The notes beneath the pieces are model-generated. The model saw only the letters and a list, made by a program, of their open reading frames with translations, was not told the origin of the DNA and made no database searches. Source: G963665495 sp963677785 (lineage in GTDB: Bacteria > Desulfobacterota > Desulfovibrionia > Desulfovibrionales > Desulfovibrionaceae). From it: 64,000 nucleotides of DNA. Shown here piece by piece: positions 35,701-45,009 of this stretch. The stretch is from NCBI GenBank assembly GCA_963677785.2, contig CAXXDH010000003.1, forward strand, positions 1,488,001-1,552,000, read 5' to 3'. Within the stretch, counting starts at the first letter, position 1; the number at the start of each line of letters is the position of its first letter. A program made the position numbers and the translations under genes.

Positions 35701-35716
35701 TGGTCCGCTTATTGCT
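35701..35716 (+). promoter_or_regulatory. Sigma-54 promoter of amtB-glnK
   Basis: TGGTCCGCTTATTGCT keeps GG and GC at sigma-54 spacing with a full TTGCT block, 58 bp before the amtB ATG. Confidence 0.65.
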
Positions 35717-35773
35717 TAATGGTGTGTGACAATCGGGTGGCAAACTAAGATTAACCCTAAAAGGAGGTCGTAT

Positions 35774-37165
35774 ATGTTTTCCAAATCCACGTATGCAAAA
35801 CACGCCGTAAGGTCACTGGCGGGGGGAGCGGCTGTGTTGGGGCTGTTACTCGTCCCTGAACTCGCTCTTGCCGATGAGGCCCCGGCCATGCTTGCACAAT
35901 CCAACGCCAACATTCTCTGGACGCTGGTTGCTGCAATTCTGGTCATGTTCATGCAGGCGGGCTTTGCTTTGGTTGAGTGTGGTTTCACGCGCGCGAAAAA
36001 CGCCAGCAACATCATCATGAAAAATTTCCTGGACTACTCCGCGGGCGCAGTTATCTTTTTCCTGTTTGGTTTCGCTTTGATGTTCGGTAACGACATTAGC
36101 GGTTTCATCGGCAGTTCGGGTTTCGGACTAGCCGGCGCCACCGGCCTGGAAGGCGATCCCGACGGGCAATGGACACTGACATTCTGGTTTTTCCAGTCCG
36201 TGTTCGCCGCCACGTCGGCCACCATCGTTTCCGGCTGTATTGCTGAACGGATGAAGTTCTCCTCGTATATTGTCGTCACTCTGTTCGTTACCGGCATTAT
36301 CTATCCTATTTCCGGGCACTGGGCCTGGGGCAGCCTCTGGCTGGGCGACGCCGGCGCGGGCTGGCTTGAAGGCTTTGGTTTCGCCGACTTTGCAGGCTCC
36401 ACCGTGGTTCACTCCGTAGGCGGCTGGGTCGGCCTGGCCGGCGCCATGGTTCTTGGACCCCGTATCGGCAAATACACATCCGACGGCGAAGCACGGGCCA
36501 TTCCCGGTCACAACATTCCCATGGCCGCTTTGGGCGTATTCATCCTCTGGTTCGGCTGGTTTGGATTCAACCCCGGCTCCACCACCACTGCTGACGGCAC
36601 CATTGGCTACATCGCCGTGAACACCACCCTGGCCGCTGCCGCCGGTTTGCTCGGCGCCATGTTCACCGCCTGGGGACGTTACGGCAAGCCTGATCCTTCC
36701 ATGAGCATGAACGGCGCGCTGGCCGGCTTGGTAGGCATCACCGCCGGTTGTTACGATGTTTCCCCAATGGGTTCGCTGGTCATCGGCATCACTTCCGGTA
36801 TCCTCGTCGTCATCGCTGTTGAATTCATCGATAAAGTGCTTAAGATCGACGATCCGGTCGGTGCTACTTCCGTGCACGGCGTATGCGGCGCCTGGGGTAC
36901 GATTTGTGTGGGGCTGCTTGGTTCGCCCGACTTCGGCGGAACGGTTGGTCTGCTCTACGGCGGCGGCATTCAGCCTCTGCTGATCCAGCTCATGGGTGTG
37001 GCTGTTGTCTTTGTCTGGGCATTCGGAACAGGCTTCCTTCTCTTCAAGATCGTCAAGGGCATGTTCGGCGTCAGAGTCACCCCTGAAGAAGAACTCAAGG
37101 GTCTTGACATTGTTGAGCACGGCAACGAGGCCTACAACGGCTTCCAGATCTTCACTGTAGAATAA
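35774..37165 (+). CDS. amtB: Ammonium transporter AmtB
   Basis: A 463-residue inner-membrane ammonium channel. A cleavable signal (ending LALADEAPA) is followed by 11 expected TM helices. Typical Amt segments are FALVECGFTRAKN, the FAGSTVVHSVGGWVGLAGA motif with the first pore His, and GATSVHGVCGAWGTI with the second. AAGGAGG at 35761-35767 supports ATG 35774; an upstream in-frame codon at 35726 is not needed. glnK follows 31 bp later, the classical pairing in which PII gates the channel. Expression is probably sigma-54 dependent. Confidence 0.95.
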   Translation: MFSKSTYAKHAVRSLAGGAAVLGLLLVPELALADEAPAMLAQSNANILWTLVAAILVMFMQAGFALVECGFTRAKNASNIIMKNFLDYSAGAVIFFLFGFALMFGNDISGFIGSSGFGLAGATGLEGDPDGQWTLTFWFFQSVFAATSATIVSGCIAERMKFSSYIVVTLFVTGIIYPISGHWAWGSLWLGDAGAGWLEGFGFADFAGSTVVHSVGGWVGLAGAMVLGPRIGKYTSDGEARAIPGHNIPMAALGVFILWFGWFGFNPGSTTTADGTIGYIAVNTTLAAAAGLLGAMFTAWGRYGKPDPSMSMNGALAGLVGITAGCYDVSPMGSLVIGITSGILVVIAVEFIDKVLKIDDPVGATSVHGVCGAWGTICVGLLGSPDFGGTVGLLYGGGIQPLLIQLMGVAVVFVWAFGTGFLLFKIVKGMFGVRVTPEEELKGLDIVEHGNEAYNGFQIFTVE

Positions 37166-37196
37166 GCTGCACCTAACGATATAAAGAGGAGGACAT

Positions 37197-37532
37197 ATGA
37201 AACTCGTCATAGCATATTTCAGGCCTGAACAGTTGTCCACGGTAAAACAGGCCCTTTACGCGAAAGGCTACTACAGCATGTCGGTGACCAACATCCTTGG
37301 ATCCGGCCGACAGAAAGGATTCACCGAAACTTACCGCGGCGTGGTCATGGAAATGAATCTGCTCAAGAAAGTCCGCGTGGAAATGGGCGTGGGTTGCGAC
37401 AAAGTGGATGAAGTCGTCTCCATCATCAGCAATGCCGCAAGAACCGGTAAAGAAGGCGACGGTATGATCTTCGTCATGGATATTGAAAAATCTCTGCGCG
37501 TACGTACCGGCGAAGAAAATATCGCGAAATAA
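37197..37532 (+). CDS. glnK: PII nitrogen regulatory protein, GlnK-like
   Basis: A 111-residue PII trimer subunit that would bind ATP/ADP and 2-oxoglutarate and block AmtB. The GRQKG motif (residues 37-41) is kept and TETYRG begins the T-loop. Position 51, where GlnB/GlnK is uridylylated on Tyr, is Met here, and the T-loop tip reads VVMEMN. The C-terminal region (KEGDGMIFVMDIEKSLRVRTGE) matches the second PII signature. GAGGAGG precedes ATG 37197. Control must rely on ligand binding rather than uridylylation at Tyr51. Confidence 0.9.
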   Translation: MKLVIAYFRPEQLSTVKQALYAKGYYSMSVTNILGSGRQKGFTETYRGVVMEMNLLKKVRVEMGVGCDKVDEVVSIISNAARTGKEGDGMIFVMDIEKSLRVRTGEENIAK

Positions 37533-37554
37533 TCTACCCCACAACCTCCAAACA

Positions 37555-37585
37555 ACGGGCCGACCGGACACCCCGGCCGGCCCGT
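37555..37585 (+). terminator. Stem-loop terminator after glnK
   Basis: ACGGGCCGACCGG pairs with CCGGCCGGCCCGT (one mismatch) over a 5-nt loop, followed by TCGTTTCT. Confidence 0.6.
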
Positions 37586-37652
37586 TCGTTTCTCGGAAGA
37601 TGACGTCCGGCAGTTATTTTGATATGAATATAGTCCGGAATGGAACACGGCA

Positions 37653-38873
37653 ATGCAAGAGTATGATATTCAAGATATTCTGACTTCAAACGGGGTAATA
37701 ACGTTTTTTCAGCCCATCGTTTCGGTCAAAAAAAGAGCGGTCCTTGGATTTGAAGCTCTCAGCAGGGGCAGTTTCGACGGCGTTACCCCGCATATTCCGC
37801 CCAACGTGCTCTTCGCCATGACCGGATCGGACGTCGACAACCGCGTCGAACTGGACAGACTCTGCCGCTTCAAAGCTTTTGAAAGCTTTCAATGCTTGCA
37901 CCATGAAAGGCGCGAGCTGCTCATCAGCGTCAATCTGGATGTCGCTATTCTCGATACGTCTGCCGCCGGATCGGATCATCTCCTGCACCAGGTGCGGGAA
38001 GCGGGTATCGATCCCAACAATATCATCATCGAGTTGATCGAATCAAAAGTCCAGAACACCGACGCGCTGACGCAGTTTATCGAAACCTACAGAGAGCATG
38101 GTTTTTTGATCGCTCTGGACGACGTCGGCACCGGCCATTCCAATCTCGAACGCATTGCCGCTCTCAAGCCGGATATCATCAAGATAGACCGCTCGCTGGT
38201 CAGCAATATCGACCGTATTTTTCATAAGCAGGAGGTCGTCAAGGCGCTGAGCATACTGGGCAACAAGCTCGGAGCCATGGTGCTGGCCGAGGGCATAGAG
38301 CGTGAAGAGGAGGCTCTCAAATGCCTGCAGCTCGGACTGGATGTCTTTCAGGGATTTTACTTCGGCAAGCCGGGGCTCGCGGACAACGGTATCTGGAGCT
38401 GTCTGGACAAGGTCCATTCCGTGGCTTCGCGTTTCAAACAGTGCAGCATCGATCTGCTGAACGCGCAACGCGGACTTTTTGAATCCTACAATGTTCTTCT
38501 GAGTGATGTTCTCGGATTGCTGGAGCATGCGCCGCCAGGAGATTTCGGCACGGCCCTGGCAACCGGGATTACGTTGCATTCCCACCTGGAGTGCTTGTAT
38601 CTGCTCGACGCGCACGGCAAGCAAGTCACGGACACCGTCTGCAATCCGCTGATCATCTCCAGCAACAAGCGTTTTATCTACCACCCCGCCCAACGCGGCG
38701 CCGACCATTCGCTCAAGGATTACTTTCTGCCCATTTCCGCGGGCCTGTCCCGCTATACCACGGACGCCTACGTTTCCATGGCTTCAGGCAACCTCTGCTC
38801 CACAATCTCCACCGTGTTCAAGGGCATGGACGGGCAGAACTACATTCTCTGCATGGATGTCGCCCGTATCTGA
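37653..38873 (+). CDS. EAL domain protein with C-terminal sensor domain
   Basis: A 406-residue cytoplasmic protein. An N-terminal EAL domain (residues about 5-240) has FEALSRG, a metal-binding ELIES, LDDVGTGHSNL (DDFG-loop variant), KIDRSLV and AEGIE, so c-di-GMP hydrolysis is likely. The C-terminal half (about 250-406) resembles a PAS/Cache-like sensor. No membrane segment. It has no obvious ribosome site at ATG 37653. It is separated from amtB-glnK by a terminator. Confidence 0.85.
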   Translation: MQEYDIQDILTSNGVITFFQPIVSVKKRAVLGFEALSRGSFDGVTPHIPPNVLFAMTGSDVDNRVELDRLCRFKAFESFQCLHHERRELLISVNLDVAILDTSAAGSDHLLHQVREAGIDPNNIIIELIESKVQNTDALTQFIETYREHGFLIALDDVGTGHSNLERIAALKPDIIKIDRSLVSNIDRIFHKQEVVKALSILGNKLGAMVLAEGIEREEEALKCLQLGLDVFQGFYFGKPGLADNGIWSCLDKVHSVASRFKQCSIDLLNAQRGLFESYNVLLSDVLGLLEHAPPGDFGTALATGITLHSHLECLYLLDAHGKQVTDTVCNPLIISSNKRFIYHPAQRGADHSLKDYFLPISAGLSRYTTDAYVSMASGNLCSTISTVFKGMDGQNYILCMDVARI

Positions 38874-39061
38874 TCCGCCCTTATCTGATCCAAAACGTTT
38901 CTGATCCTTGCTGCAATTTTGCTCCGGTTTCAGAGAGTCTCTGATATTTACAATCCTGCCGAAGGATCCGGCAACCGGATCTTTCAAGATGACCTGCGTC
39001 AATTGATAACAAGGTTGATGTTTTTTAAGCAGCCTGAAAGCCGCTCAGTTGCCGGCACTTG

Positions 39062-39904
39062 TTACAGGGGATTGTTTCCCGGTACAAAACCGCACAGGGC
39101 GCCGGCCAGCACAGAGATGAGATCTTTCTGGCGCTGGTTGTAGCGCAGTTCCCACTCCTTGAGGTGCAAGGGGAATTTGTCCGGAGCCACGCCGCGCAGA
39201 CGCTTCAGCCGTTGCTTGGCATAAACCCAGAAATCCAGCGAATCCGCGGGCAAGCGCGTGGCGTCGTGAGTGATGTGCCTGGCGGGCGTAAGCTCCTTGC
39301 CGCAACTGAGCAACAGCCGGTATTGCTGAAACGGCGCCGTATAGACCACATGTCCGATACGGGCGGTCCGCAGGTGAAAGTTTATTTTGAAATGCAGCAA
39401 GGTCTCGGGAGTGAATTCAGGCAGGATATCGCAGATGATGTAGCCGTTGATCTCCATGACCCCGAAGACAGGCGGGTATGCAAGTTTTTTTTGGGGCCGC
39501 GTCCGGCCGGGGCCGGGCCAGAAGCCAAGTTTATAGTACGTGTCCGCGTCCATGGCTTGGGCCAGGATGGCACGGCGGAGTACGTCCTTGGCTTTGAGAA
39601 CGGTGGCGTAGGAAACCTTGAGTTGCTGCGCCAGTTCCTGGTTGGGCACCTCCAGTTCGAACAATTTCAGAAACCAAAGCCATTGCTGGAAATCAAACCC
39701 GCAACCATTAATGAAACGCTGGCTGAAATCATGAAAGGTGTAATTACAACGCGCGCAGCGGCGTTTATCTGGCGCCAGGGCGTAAAGTTTGCGTTCTTTG
39801 CAGCGCGGACAGTGGCGCTGATGGTTTTTCCAGCAAAAAGCCAAAAGGTATTTGCGTGCATTTTGTTCCGAAGAAACAATTTTATTAAAGGCAATTACAT
39901 CCAT
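39062..39904 (-). CDS. IS1595-like transposase homologue, orphan
   Basis: A 280-residue protein. The N-terminus has a zinc ribbon (CPRCKERKLY followed by CARCNYTFHDFS) and a helical region (LFELEVPNQELAQQL), as in IS1595-type transposases. The C-terminal FWVYAKQRLKRLRG followed by FPLHLKEWELRYNQR is the family's end motif. The first catalytic Asp position reads VMEINGY instead of a (D/E)DETY-type motif, so activity is doubtful. I find no flanking inverted repeats. ATG 39904 has AAGGTGTGGA ahead; the frame runs to 39928. Possibly domesticated. Confidence 0.6.
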   Translation of the reverse strand: MDVIAFNKIVSSEQNARKYLLAFCWKNHQRHCPRCKERKLYALAPDKRRCARCNYTFHDFSQRFINGCGFDFQQWLWFLKLFELEVPNQELAQQLKVSYATVLKAKDVLRRAILAQAMDADTYYKLGFWPGPGRTRPQKKLAYPPVFGVMEINGYIICDILPEFTPETLLHFKINFHLRTARIGHVVYTAPFQQYRLLLSCGKELTPARHITHDATRLPADSLDFWVYAKQRLKRLRGVAPDKFPLHLKEWELRYNQRQKDLISVLAGALCGFVPGNNPL

Positions 39905-40478
39905 TCCACACCTTGCCGGAAGGTTCAAAAACGCTGGTTTGTGAATTGGAAATTGGATTTGTCATAGTTAGTAAAAGCTATAAGAAGATGTAGAATGGAT
40001 TCCTTTTGTCGATACAAGAACAAATCAAAGGATATGATCTGCGGTGTCCGCAATACAAAGAGTACTGCCAAAATGGCAGTCAGCTTCTCGACGTCCTGGT
40101 AACTCCGTATTGGATTGTTACAACATATAAAATAATTATGAAAAAATACATTACGTTTAAAAAAGCATAAAACAGCTGAAGAGATGCGGGGACATCGCAT
40201 CGCTGACGGGTTTGAGCATTTGAGCAGGTTCCACGTTATCAGAACAATACAACACAAGATGCCCCGTGGTATAGTGCACATGAACCTAGTATAATGGCGC
40301 GCTGTCCGGATGCAGGAATTATGGCCGGTTTGTGCAAAATCGTGTGGTTGTTTCCCGGTCGCGCTTGTTTCAGACAGGACAGGGCCGTAAGATGCGTCTA
40401 TCCTATCCATTCATGCCGTTTTGTCCGCTTGTTTCTGTGAAGAAGTGGAACGGCGTTTTGTTGCGGAGGTTACGACGT
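39905..40478. other. 574-bp gene-free region before the ModE-like gene
   Basis: AT-rich near the IS1595-like gene. A small hairpin, ACTGCCA-AAA-TGGCAGT, lies near 40063-40079. No supportable gene; a plus-strand frame leading into the ModE-like gene and a minus-strand open stretch lack ribosome sites. Confidence 0.35.
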
Positions 40479-40946
40479 ATGAAACACAATACCCCCACTA
40501 TCCGGCTGCATCTGTGGCTGGAATCGGAAAACATCACCGTATTCGGCCTGGGGCGGCTGCTCCTGCTGGACCGGATCGAGGAACTGGGCTCCATTCGCAA
40601 GGCCTCCCAGCAGTTGGGCATGTCCTATCGCGCGGCCTGGGGCAAGATTCAGGCCTCGGAGGAATCTCTGGGCGTCAAGTTGGTGGAAATACCGGGCAAG
40701 AAGCGCGACGGCTGTCGCCTTACAGCGGAGGGCCGCCGTTTGCGCGACATGTATAAACGCTGGTTCGCGGCAGTCGAAGAAGAAGCCCTTTCCCAGGCCA
40801 AGTCCATTTTTCCCTGGGAGGTGGATGGATTCGATACGCCCCCGCATCAACCTGACCGATCCGTGCGGACTGTCCGGCCTGTAGGAGACGACAAACCCGT
40901 TGAGGCGATACAATCAGATCAACCCGGGCAACATAATTCGCGTTGA
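40479..40946 (+). CDS. ModE-like winged-helix regulator without molbindin domains
   Basis: A 155-residue DNA-binding protein. Residues about 5-115 follow the ModE/LysR-type HTH (GLGRLLLLDRIEELGSIRKASQQLGMSYRAAW, then KIPGKKRDGC-LTAEG). The molybdate-binding C-terminal MOP domains of full ModE are absent, replaced by a short polar tail. GGAGG at 40465-40469 supports ATG 40479. It may control molybdenum or tungsten genes, and the MOP enzyme at 23.7 kb needs molybdenum, but no direct link is visible. Confidence 0.8.
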   Translation: MKHNTPTIRLHLWLESENITVFGLGRLLLLDRIEELGSIRKASQQLGMSYRAAWGKIQASEESLGVKLVEIPGKKRDGCRLTAEGRRLRDMYKRWFAAVEEEALSQAKSIFPWEVDGFDTPPHQPDRSVRTVRPVGDDKPVEAIQSDQPGQHNSR

Positions 40947-40984
40947 AAAAACGTACCCGGGCTGGTCCGGTCCGGTTCTGTCGG

Positions 40985-41380
40985 CTATTGCAGGCTGTCG
41001 ATAAATTCTTTGCAGACATCCTCGGTGAGCTGGCCTTTGAGCCAGGAAAAATTCCTGGCTATGGCCCGCTTTTCTCCACTGTCGTCCTCTTCGGTACCGG
41101 TGCAGTAAAACGGAGTGAACAACAACGCGCTGCCGTTTTTTTTGCATGTGAATTTCCAGGTGATTTTTTTCACCGCATCAAAAATACGCAGGTAAAATTT
41201 TTTCAATACGATTCGGAAAATGCTGTCTTCCTGTCCGGGTAGAAAATTAGTTTCATAATAGAGTTCCATAGTACATTGATACGCGCCTAGCGTATGCGCC
41301 ACCAGCTCCCGTTGCTCCTGACGGGGCGTACCGGACGGACCGACCGCACAGGTTGTGGCGCCAAACGGCACAGGCTTCAT
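40985..41380 (-). CDS. Hypothetical protein
   Basis: A 131-residue soluble protein, converging on the ModE-like gene. A strong AAAGGAGGGAAAA stretch precedes ATG 41380, so it is a real gene. Composition is mixed with several Cys and aromatic residues (LYYETNFLPG, ITWKFTCKKNG, FTPFYCTGTEE). No family recognised. A weak Fur-like AT stretch lies near 41500. Confidence 0.5.
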   Translation of the reverse strand: MKPVPFGATTCAVGPSGTPRQEQRELVAHTLGAYQCTMELYYETNFLPGQEDSIFRIVLKKFYLRIFDAVKKITWKFTCKKNGSALLFTPFYCTGTEEDDSGEKRAIARNFSWLKGQLTEDVCKEFIDSLQ

Positions 41381-42176
41381 TTTTCCCTCCTTTGGCAGGC
41401 CATCTCGCCCCCTGTATGTTGCAAGTTTCTTCACTATCCGCATGTCATCCCTCCAAACGTTTTTATAAAAGCATCAGCAAGGACTATTCCAAAATTTTTT
41501 TATCATTATTTCAAGAAGTTATTTTATTTGAATTAAAGAAGTGCCGCCAACGTTGTTGGCAAATGCAAGCGCTGTTGGCGCAGGGAGGAGAAAAAAATCG
41601 GAAAATAGCGGTTCGTTGCAGCTTTACAGGGAGGGTTGAAGTGAATATAAAAGTACGTACTGGATAAAAGATATGCGGGAGAACAAAATATGACCGGGCA
41701 AAAGCAGGAACGTGACCTACAGCAAAGCGTCAGGGCGGGGGACAACGGTCGGGATTGACTTGCGTGAAATTTGTAGGAATGGACGCAACAGGAGTTTTGG
41801 ACAAATGCCAAGACGCTGGTGAACTGAGTAATAAGATTGGATGAATCTTGGCGGATTGCCGCCATCAACTGATACTCCTCAAGGGAGTATCAGAAAAAAC
41901 CGGTCAGTCACGGATGCGTGAAGGAAGGATACGAATTATTTGGGAGGGTGCGAGGTAAGAATGTAATGCGTGCGTGTTTAGGGTGTTACTTATGGCGGGA
42001 TGGGCAAAAGACGCGCATCATGACTGACCGGGTTTCCTCATAGTGGGTTATACGTTGTCAATGTTGGTTTCATGGTCCTGCTCGGACCTGCAACTCATCG
42101 TACCAGTCGAAAATTTTTGGAGGTCGTGGGGCCTTTATCCTGAAAGTCCCCCAACCTCCGGAGGTATATGTAATTT
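41381..42176. other. 796-bp gene-free region
   Basis: No supportable gene. It has a 10-bp dyad CTGATACTCC-n5-GGAGTATCAG (41869-41893) followed by six As on the plus strand, and a stem-loop at 42119-42159 just after the next gene's stop. Confidence 0.35.
42119..42159 (-). terminator. Stem-loop at the end of the MoxR operon
   Basis: On the minus strand a GGAGGT...ACCTCC stem with an inner GGG/CCC pair lies 18 bp past the stop of the gene at 42177. No strong T-run, so weak evidence. Confidence 0.35.
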
Positions 42177-42638
42177 CTACGCCTTTACCACCTGCAGAAA
42201 ACGTTCAGCGGCATAGGCCGGTGCGATGCACTTTTTGGCAGCGGCCGTGGACTCCAGGGTGCCGTGTGTTTTCAGCGGTTTGCTTTCGCAGCTTTCCTGC
42301 AGCACGTTTTCAAAGGCCGCGCGCAGCTGGGTGAAGGATTCTTCCACTTCCGGATAATTGTTGCTGGCGCGCCAGGGCAGGCGAATTTCCTCGGTAACGG
42401 ACCAGGATTTATGCGAAGGCGTCATCAGAAAATAATATTCCGATGGCTGCCAGTCGCCCCGCTCGTAATCGCCGGGCCAGCAATGGACCCAGCCCGCTTC
42501 GGGCGGAATCGGGATGTTGCTTTGTATGCGTACTGCAGGCATGCACAGGTTTTTTTCAAATTCGTTCAGGCTGATGGTATACCGCAAGACAGGCCGAAAA
42601 TTCCCTCTCTTTTTTGACAGGTTCCACATAATATTCAT
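42177..42638 (-). CDS. Hypothetical protein of the MoxR-DUF2201 unit
   Basis: A 153-residue soluble protein whose ATG (42638) overlaps the stop of the DUF2201 gene (ATGA), so it is translationally coupled. The middle holds several Trp residues (GWVHCWPGDYERGDWQPSEYYF and SHKSWSVTEE). No family is recognised. The context suggests it is a partner or substrate of the MoxR/VWA pair. Confidence 0.55.
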   Translation of the reverse strand: MNIMWNLSKKRGNFRPVLRYTISLNEFEKNLCMPAVRIQSNIPIPPEAGWVHCWPGDYERGDWQPSEYYFLMTPSHKSWSVTEEIRLPWRASNNYPEVEESFTQLRAAFENVLQESCESKPLKTHGTLESTAAAKKCIAPAYAAERFLQVVKA

Positions 42639-43984
42639 GGTTGTTCCTCCAAAACAAGGGTTTCGCCAAAGGGCGGCGACAGAAACGTTTCACGCGGGCA
42701 GACCCAGAGTACGGGGTAGTCGGGTTCTTCCGGGAAACGATTACATTGGAGATCGGTAAAATAAACCAAACATTCCGGGTTGATGTTCTCTTGCTCGAGC
42801 ATGGCGAAGGGCGGACGAAAGTCCGTGCCTCCGCCGCCGGTGGCCGCAAATGCAAGGGGCAAATCCGCATTGGTCAGTCCGTGGCGCCCTGTGACGGTAG
42901 TGTCGCACGTATAGACGTGCAGCTCGCTGTCGTATTCTTCCAGTATGGCGGACAGTTCAGCGGCAAAGGTATCCAGTTCGTGTTGCGAGATGCTGCCCGA
43001 GGTATCCACGGCAATGGCCACCTGTCCCAGTTCTTCGTTGTGCAATCCGGGCAGGTAAAGTCCGGCATGCAGGAAGCGGCGATTGGGTTGGACCCAGGAA
43101 AAGTCGTTGCGGGCCGCATTGGAAAGAAAGCGGCGCAGGATTTCGCTCCAGGGCAGGTTCGGGGACAACAGGTCGCCGCATAAACGCTCAATGCCTCCGG
43201 GCAATTCACCTGCCAGTTGCGACTGCTGCATGGCCTGGGAAAGCGCCATACGCCAGTTTTCCTCTTCCTGGCGCAGAAAAGCGTCGCTGCCGCTGTTGCT
43301 CTCACCGTCTCCGGGTTCGGCCGCGTCGCGGACTTCCCCGCTCAGACCCGGGTCGTCGTTCGTGTCGTCCAGGGAATCCTGTACGGTATCGCCCGCGCCT
43401 CCGGCTCCGGAGGCCTGCGACGTGTCCGGCGCCTGCTGGTCTGGAGCAGGCGTACCATCGTGTTCTTCCTGATCACTGTTCAGTGATTCGCAGGATTGAG
43501 CATCTTCGCCGGGATCCTGGGAGGTTTCCTTTTCCACACCCGAGTCCGCGCCCCCGTTGGGTTGCGTATCACGGTCGATCAGGAGGTTGTAAATGGCGTC
43601 CACGCTTTTGCCATGCAAGGCTGGATCGTCGAGATAACCATCGGGCAGCGTCAATCCAGCCTCAAGGAGGATGGGATTGATGGCATAATCGCAGGCCTTG
43701 TTCCAGAGCTTTTTTTCCCGTCCGTTGCGGCGCGTATGGTGCAGACAGGCCAGATGCACTACCTCATGGCATTGCAGTCCCTTGACCTTTTCCATCGGCA
43801 GCATGTCGATGTAAGCCGGGTTGTAGGCCAGAACGCGTCCGTCGGACCAGGCGGTGCGGCAGTTGCTGTCTTCGCGCAGCTCCAGGCGCAACGCCAGATG
43901 GGCGAAAAAGGGGTGGTCAAGCACCAGTTCGCTCCTGGCCTTGATCATTTTATGGCGCGCCGGCGCATGCGGAGTTGATCGCAT
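42635..43984 (-). CDS. DUF2201/VWA-like putative metallopeptidase
   Basis: A 449-residue protein. The N-terminal domain carries the zinc motif HEVVHLACLHH. A long acidic, Asp/Glu/Ser/Gly-rich linker (about 150-235) leads to a C-terminal VWA-like domain with a MIDAS motif DTSGS and a later TGGGGTDFRP. This matches the DUF2201 plus VWA-like architecture that pairs with MoxR ATPases. ATG 43984 overlaps the MoxR stop (TAATG), with AGAGG about 9 bases upstream. It probably works with the ATPase to mature or insert metal into a target. The iron context makes iron a plausible metal, by inference. Confidence 0.75.
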   Translation of the reverse strand: MRSTPHAPARHKMIKARSELVLDHPFFAHLALRLELREDSNCRTAWSDGRVLAYNPAYIDMLPMEKVKGLQCHEVVHLACLHHTRRNGREKKLWNKACDYAINPILLEAGLTLPDGYLDDPALHGKSVDAIYNLLIDRDTQPNGGADSGVEKETSQDPGEDAQSCESLNSDQEEHDGTPAPDQQAPDTSQASGAGGAGDTVQDSLDDTNDDPGLSGEVRDAAEPGDGESNSGSDAFLRQEEENWRMALSQAMQQSQLAGELPGGIERLCGDLLSPNLPWSEILRRFLSNAARNDFSWVQPNRRFLHAGLYLPGLHNEELGQVAIAVDTSGSISQHELDTFAAELSAILEEYDSELHVYTCDTTVTGRHGLTNADLPLAFAATGGGGTDFRPPFAMLEQENINPECLVYFTDLQCNRFPEEPDYPVLWVCPRETFLSPPFGETLVLEEQP

Positions 43985-44967
43985 TACATCAATACCTCTC
44001 GGTTGTCCTGGGCCCAATGGCCGAACGCCGGGGTTTCCACAATGGACGGCTGCATCGCCACGGCATTGCGCATCAGCAATACGCCGAATTCCGTGGGCAG
44101 GCGGTTGGCCAGCAAAACCAGTTCTTCCATCACGCTGTCATTGGCGCGACGCGCGACCGATTCGCACAGCGCGTATACCACGGCAGGATCCTCTGGCAGG
44201 ACTGTCCGGCGCGGATCGCGCAGCAGGGCATCAATGTCCGGAAGCTCGTCGTAAACGTGTAAAAAACCGATGCATTCGGCTGCCGCGGCCTGGCCCACGG
44301 CACCGGCCACAAGGGCTTGAGTGGTGTCGGGGGCAGGCCCTGCGGAAAGGATGCGCGAAACAAATTCCCATGAACGCGGAGAGGGAAAGGCTTTTTCATT
44401 TTTCTTAGGATCAAAGACATGCAGCAGTTTGGGTCGAAAGCGCAGAAAGGCGATGAGCTTTGAATTGATGTCGCTGCTGTTGGCCCAGGAAATCCAATCG
44501 TCAAGATCGGCGTCGAAATCAAGATGGATCAGCCGGTTGGCTAGGGCCGAAGGCATACGGTGCGTCACGGCCTTGTCGGATTCGCGATTGCCGGCCGCCA
44601 CAATGGTCCAGCCGGACGGAAGTTCGTATTCACCAAGTCTGCGGTCCAGGATCAACTGATAGCATGCAGCCTGCACCAGGGGAGGGGCGGCGTTGAGTTC
44701 ATCCAGGAACAGAATGCCGCGGCCTTCCTGGGGCAGAAAGGAGGGAGATGACCAGACCGCTTTACCGTCCGGTGTAATACGTGGAATGCCGCGCAAATCA
44801 ACAGGATCCAGCAACACAGCGCGTACATCAATGAGCTCAAGTCCCTGTTTATCGGCAATCTGAGCGACGACCTGGCTTTTTCCCACTCCAGGCGCACCCC
44901 ACAGAAAGACGGGTTGCTTGATGCTGAGCAGAGTCTCCAGGGCGTTGATGATTTCCGATGGTTTCAT
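43984..44967 (-). CDS. MoxR-family AAA+ ATPase
   Basis: A 327-residue AAA+ chaperone-like ATPase. Walker A GAPGVGKS is near residue 25, Walker B GILFLDELNAAPPL near 95, and sensor 1 IVAAGNRE near 125. MoxR ATPases act with VWA proteins to activate enzymes or insert cofactors; the VWA partner is the next gene. AGGAG lies 11 bases upstream of ATG 44967; the frame is open to 45030. A clear Fur-like box precedes it (45010-45028). Confidence 0.85.
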   Translation of the reverse strand: MKPSEIINALETLLSIKQPVFLWGAPGVGKSQVVAQIADKQGLELIDVRAVLLDPVDLRGIPRITPDGKAVWSSPSFLPQEGRGILFLDELNAAPPLVQAACYQLILDRRLGEYELPSGWTIVAAGNRESDKAVTHRMPSALANRLIHLDFDADLDDWISWANSSDINSKLIAFLRFRPKLLHVFDPKKNEKAFPSPRSWEFVSRILSAGPAPDTTQALVAGAVGQAAAAECIGFLHVYDELPDIDALLRDPRRTVLPEDPAVVYALCESVARRANDSVMEELVLLANRLPTEFGVLLMRNAVAMQPSIVETPAFGHWAQDNREVLM

Positions 44968-45009
44968 GCGGCTTCTTTCTCCTTTGTGCGATGTGAAAGA
45001 CAACTTATT

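Noticed and set aside
41869..41893. Dyad followed by As taken as a terminator
   Set aside because: On the plus strand it is followed by As, not Ts, and no gene ends there on either strand.
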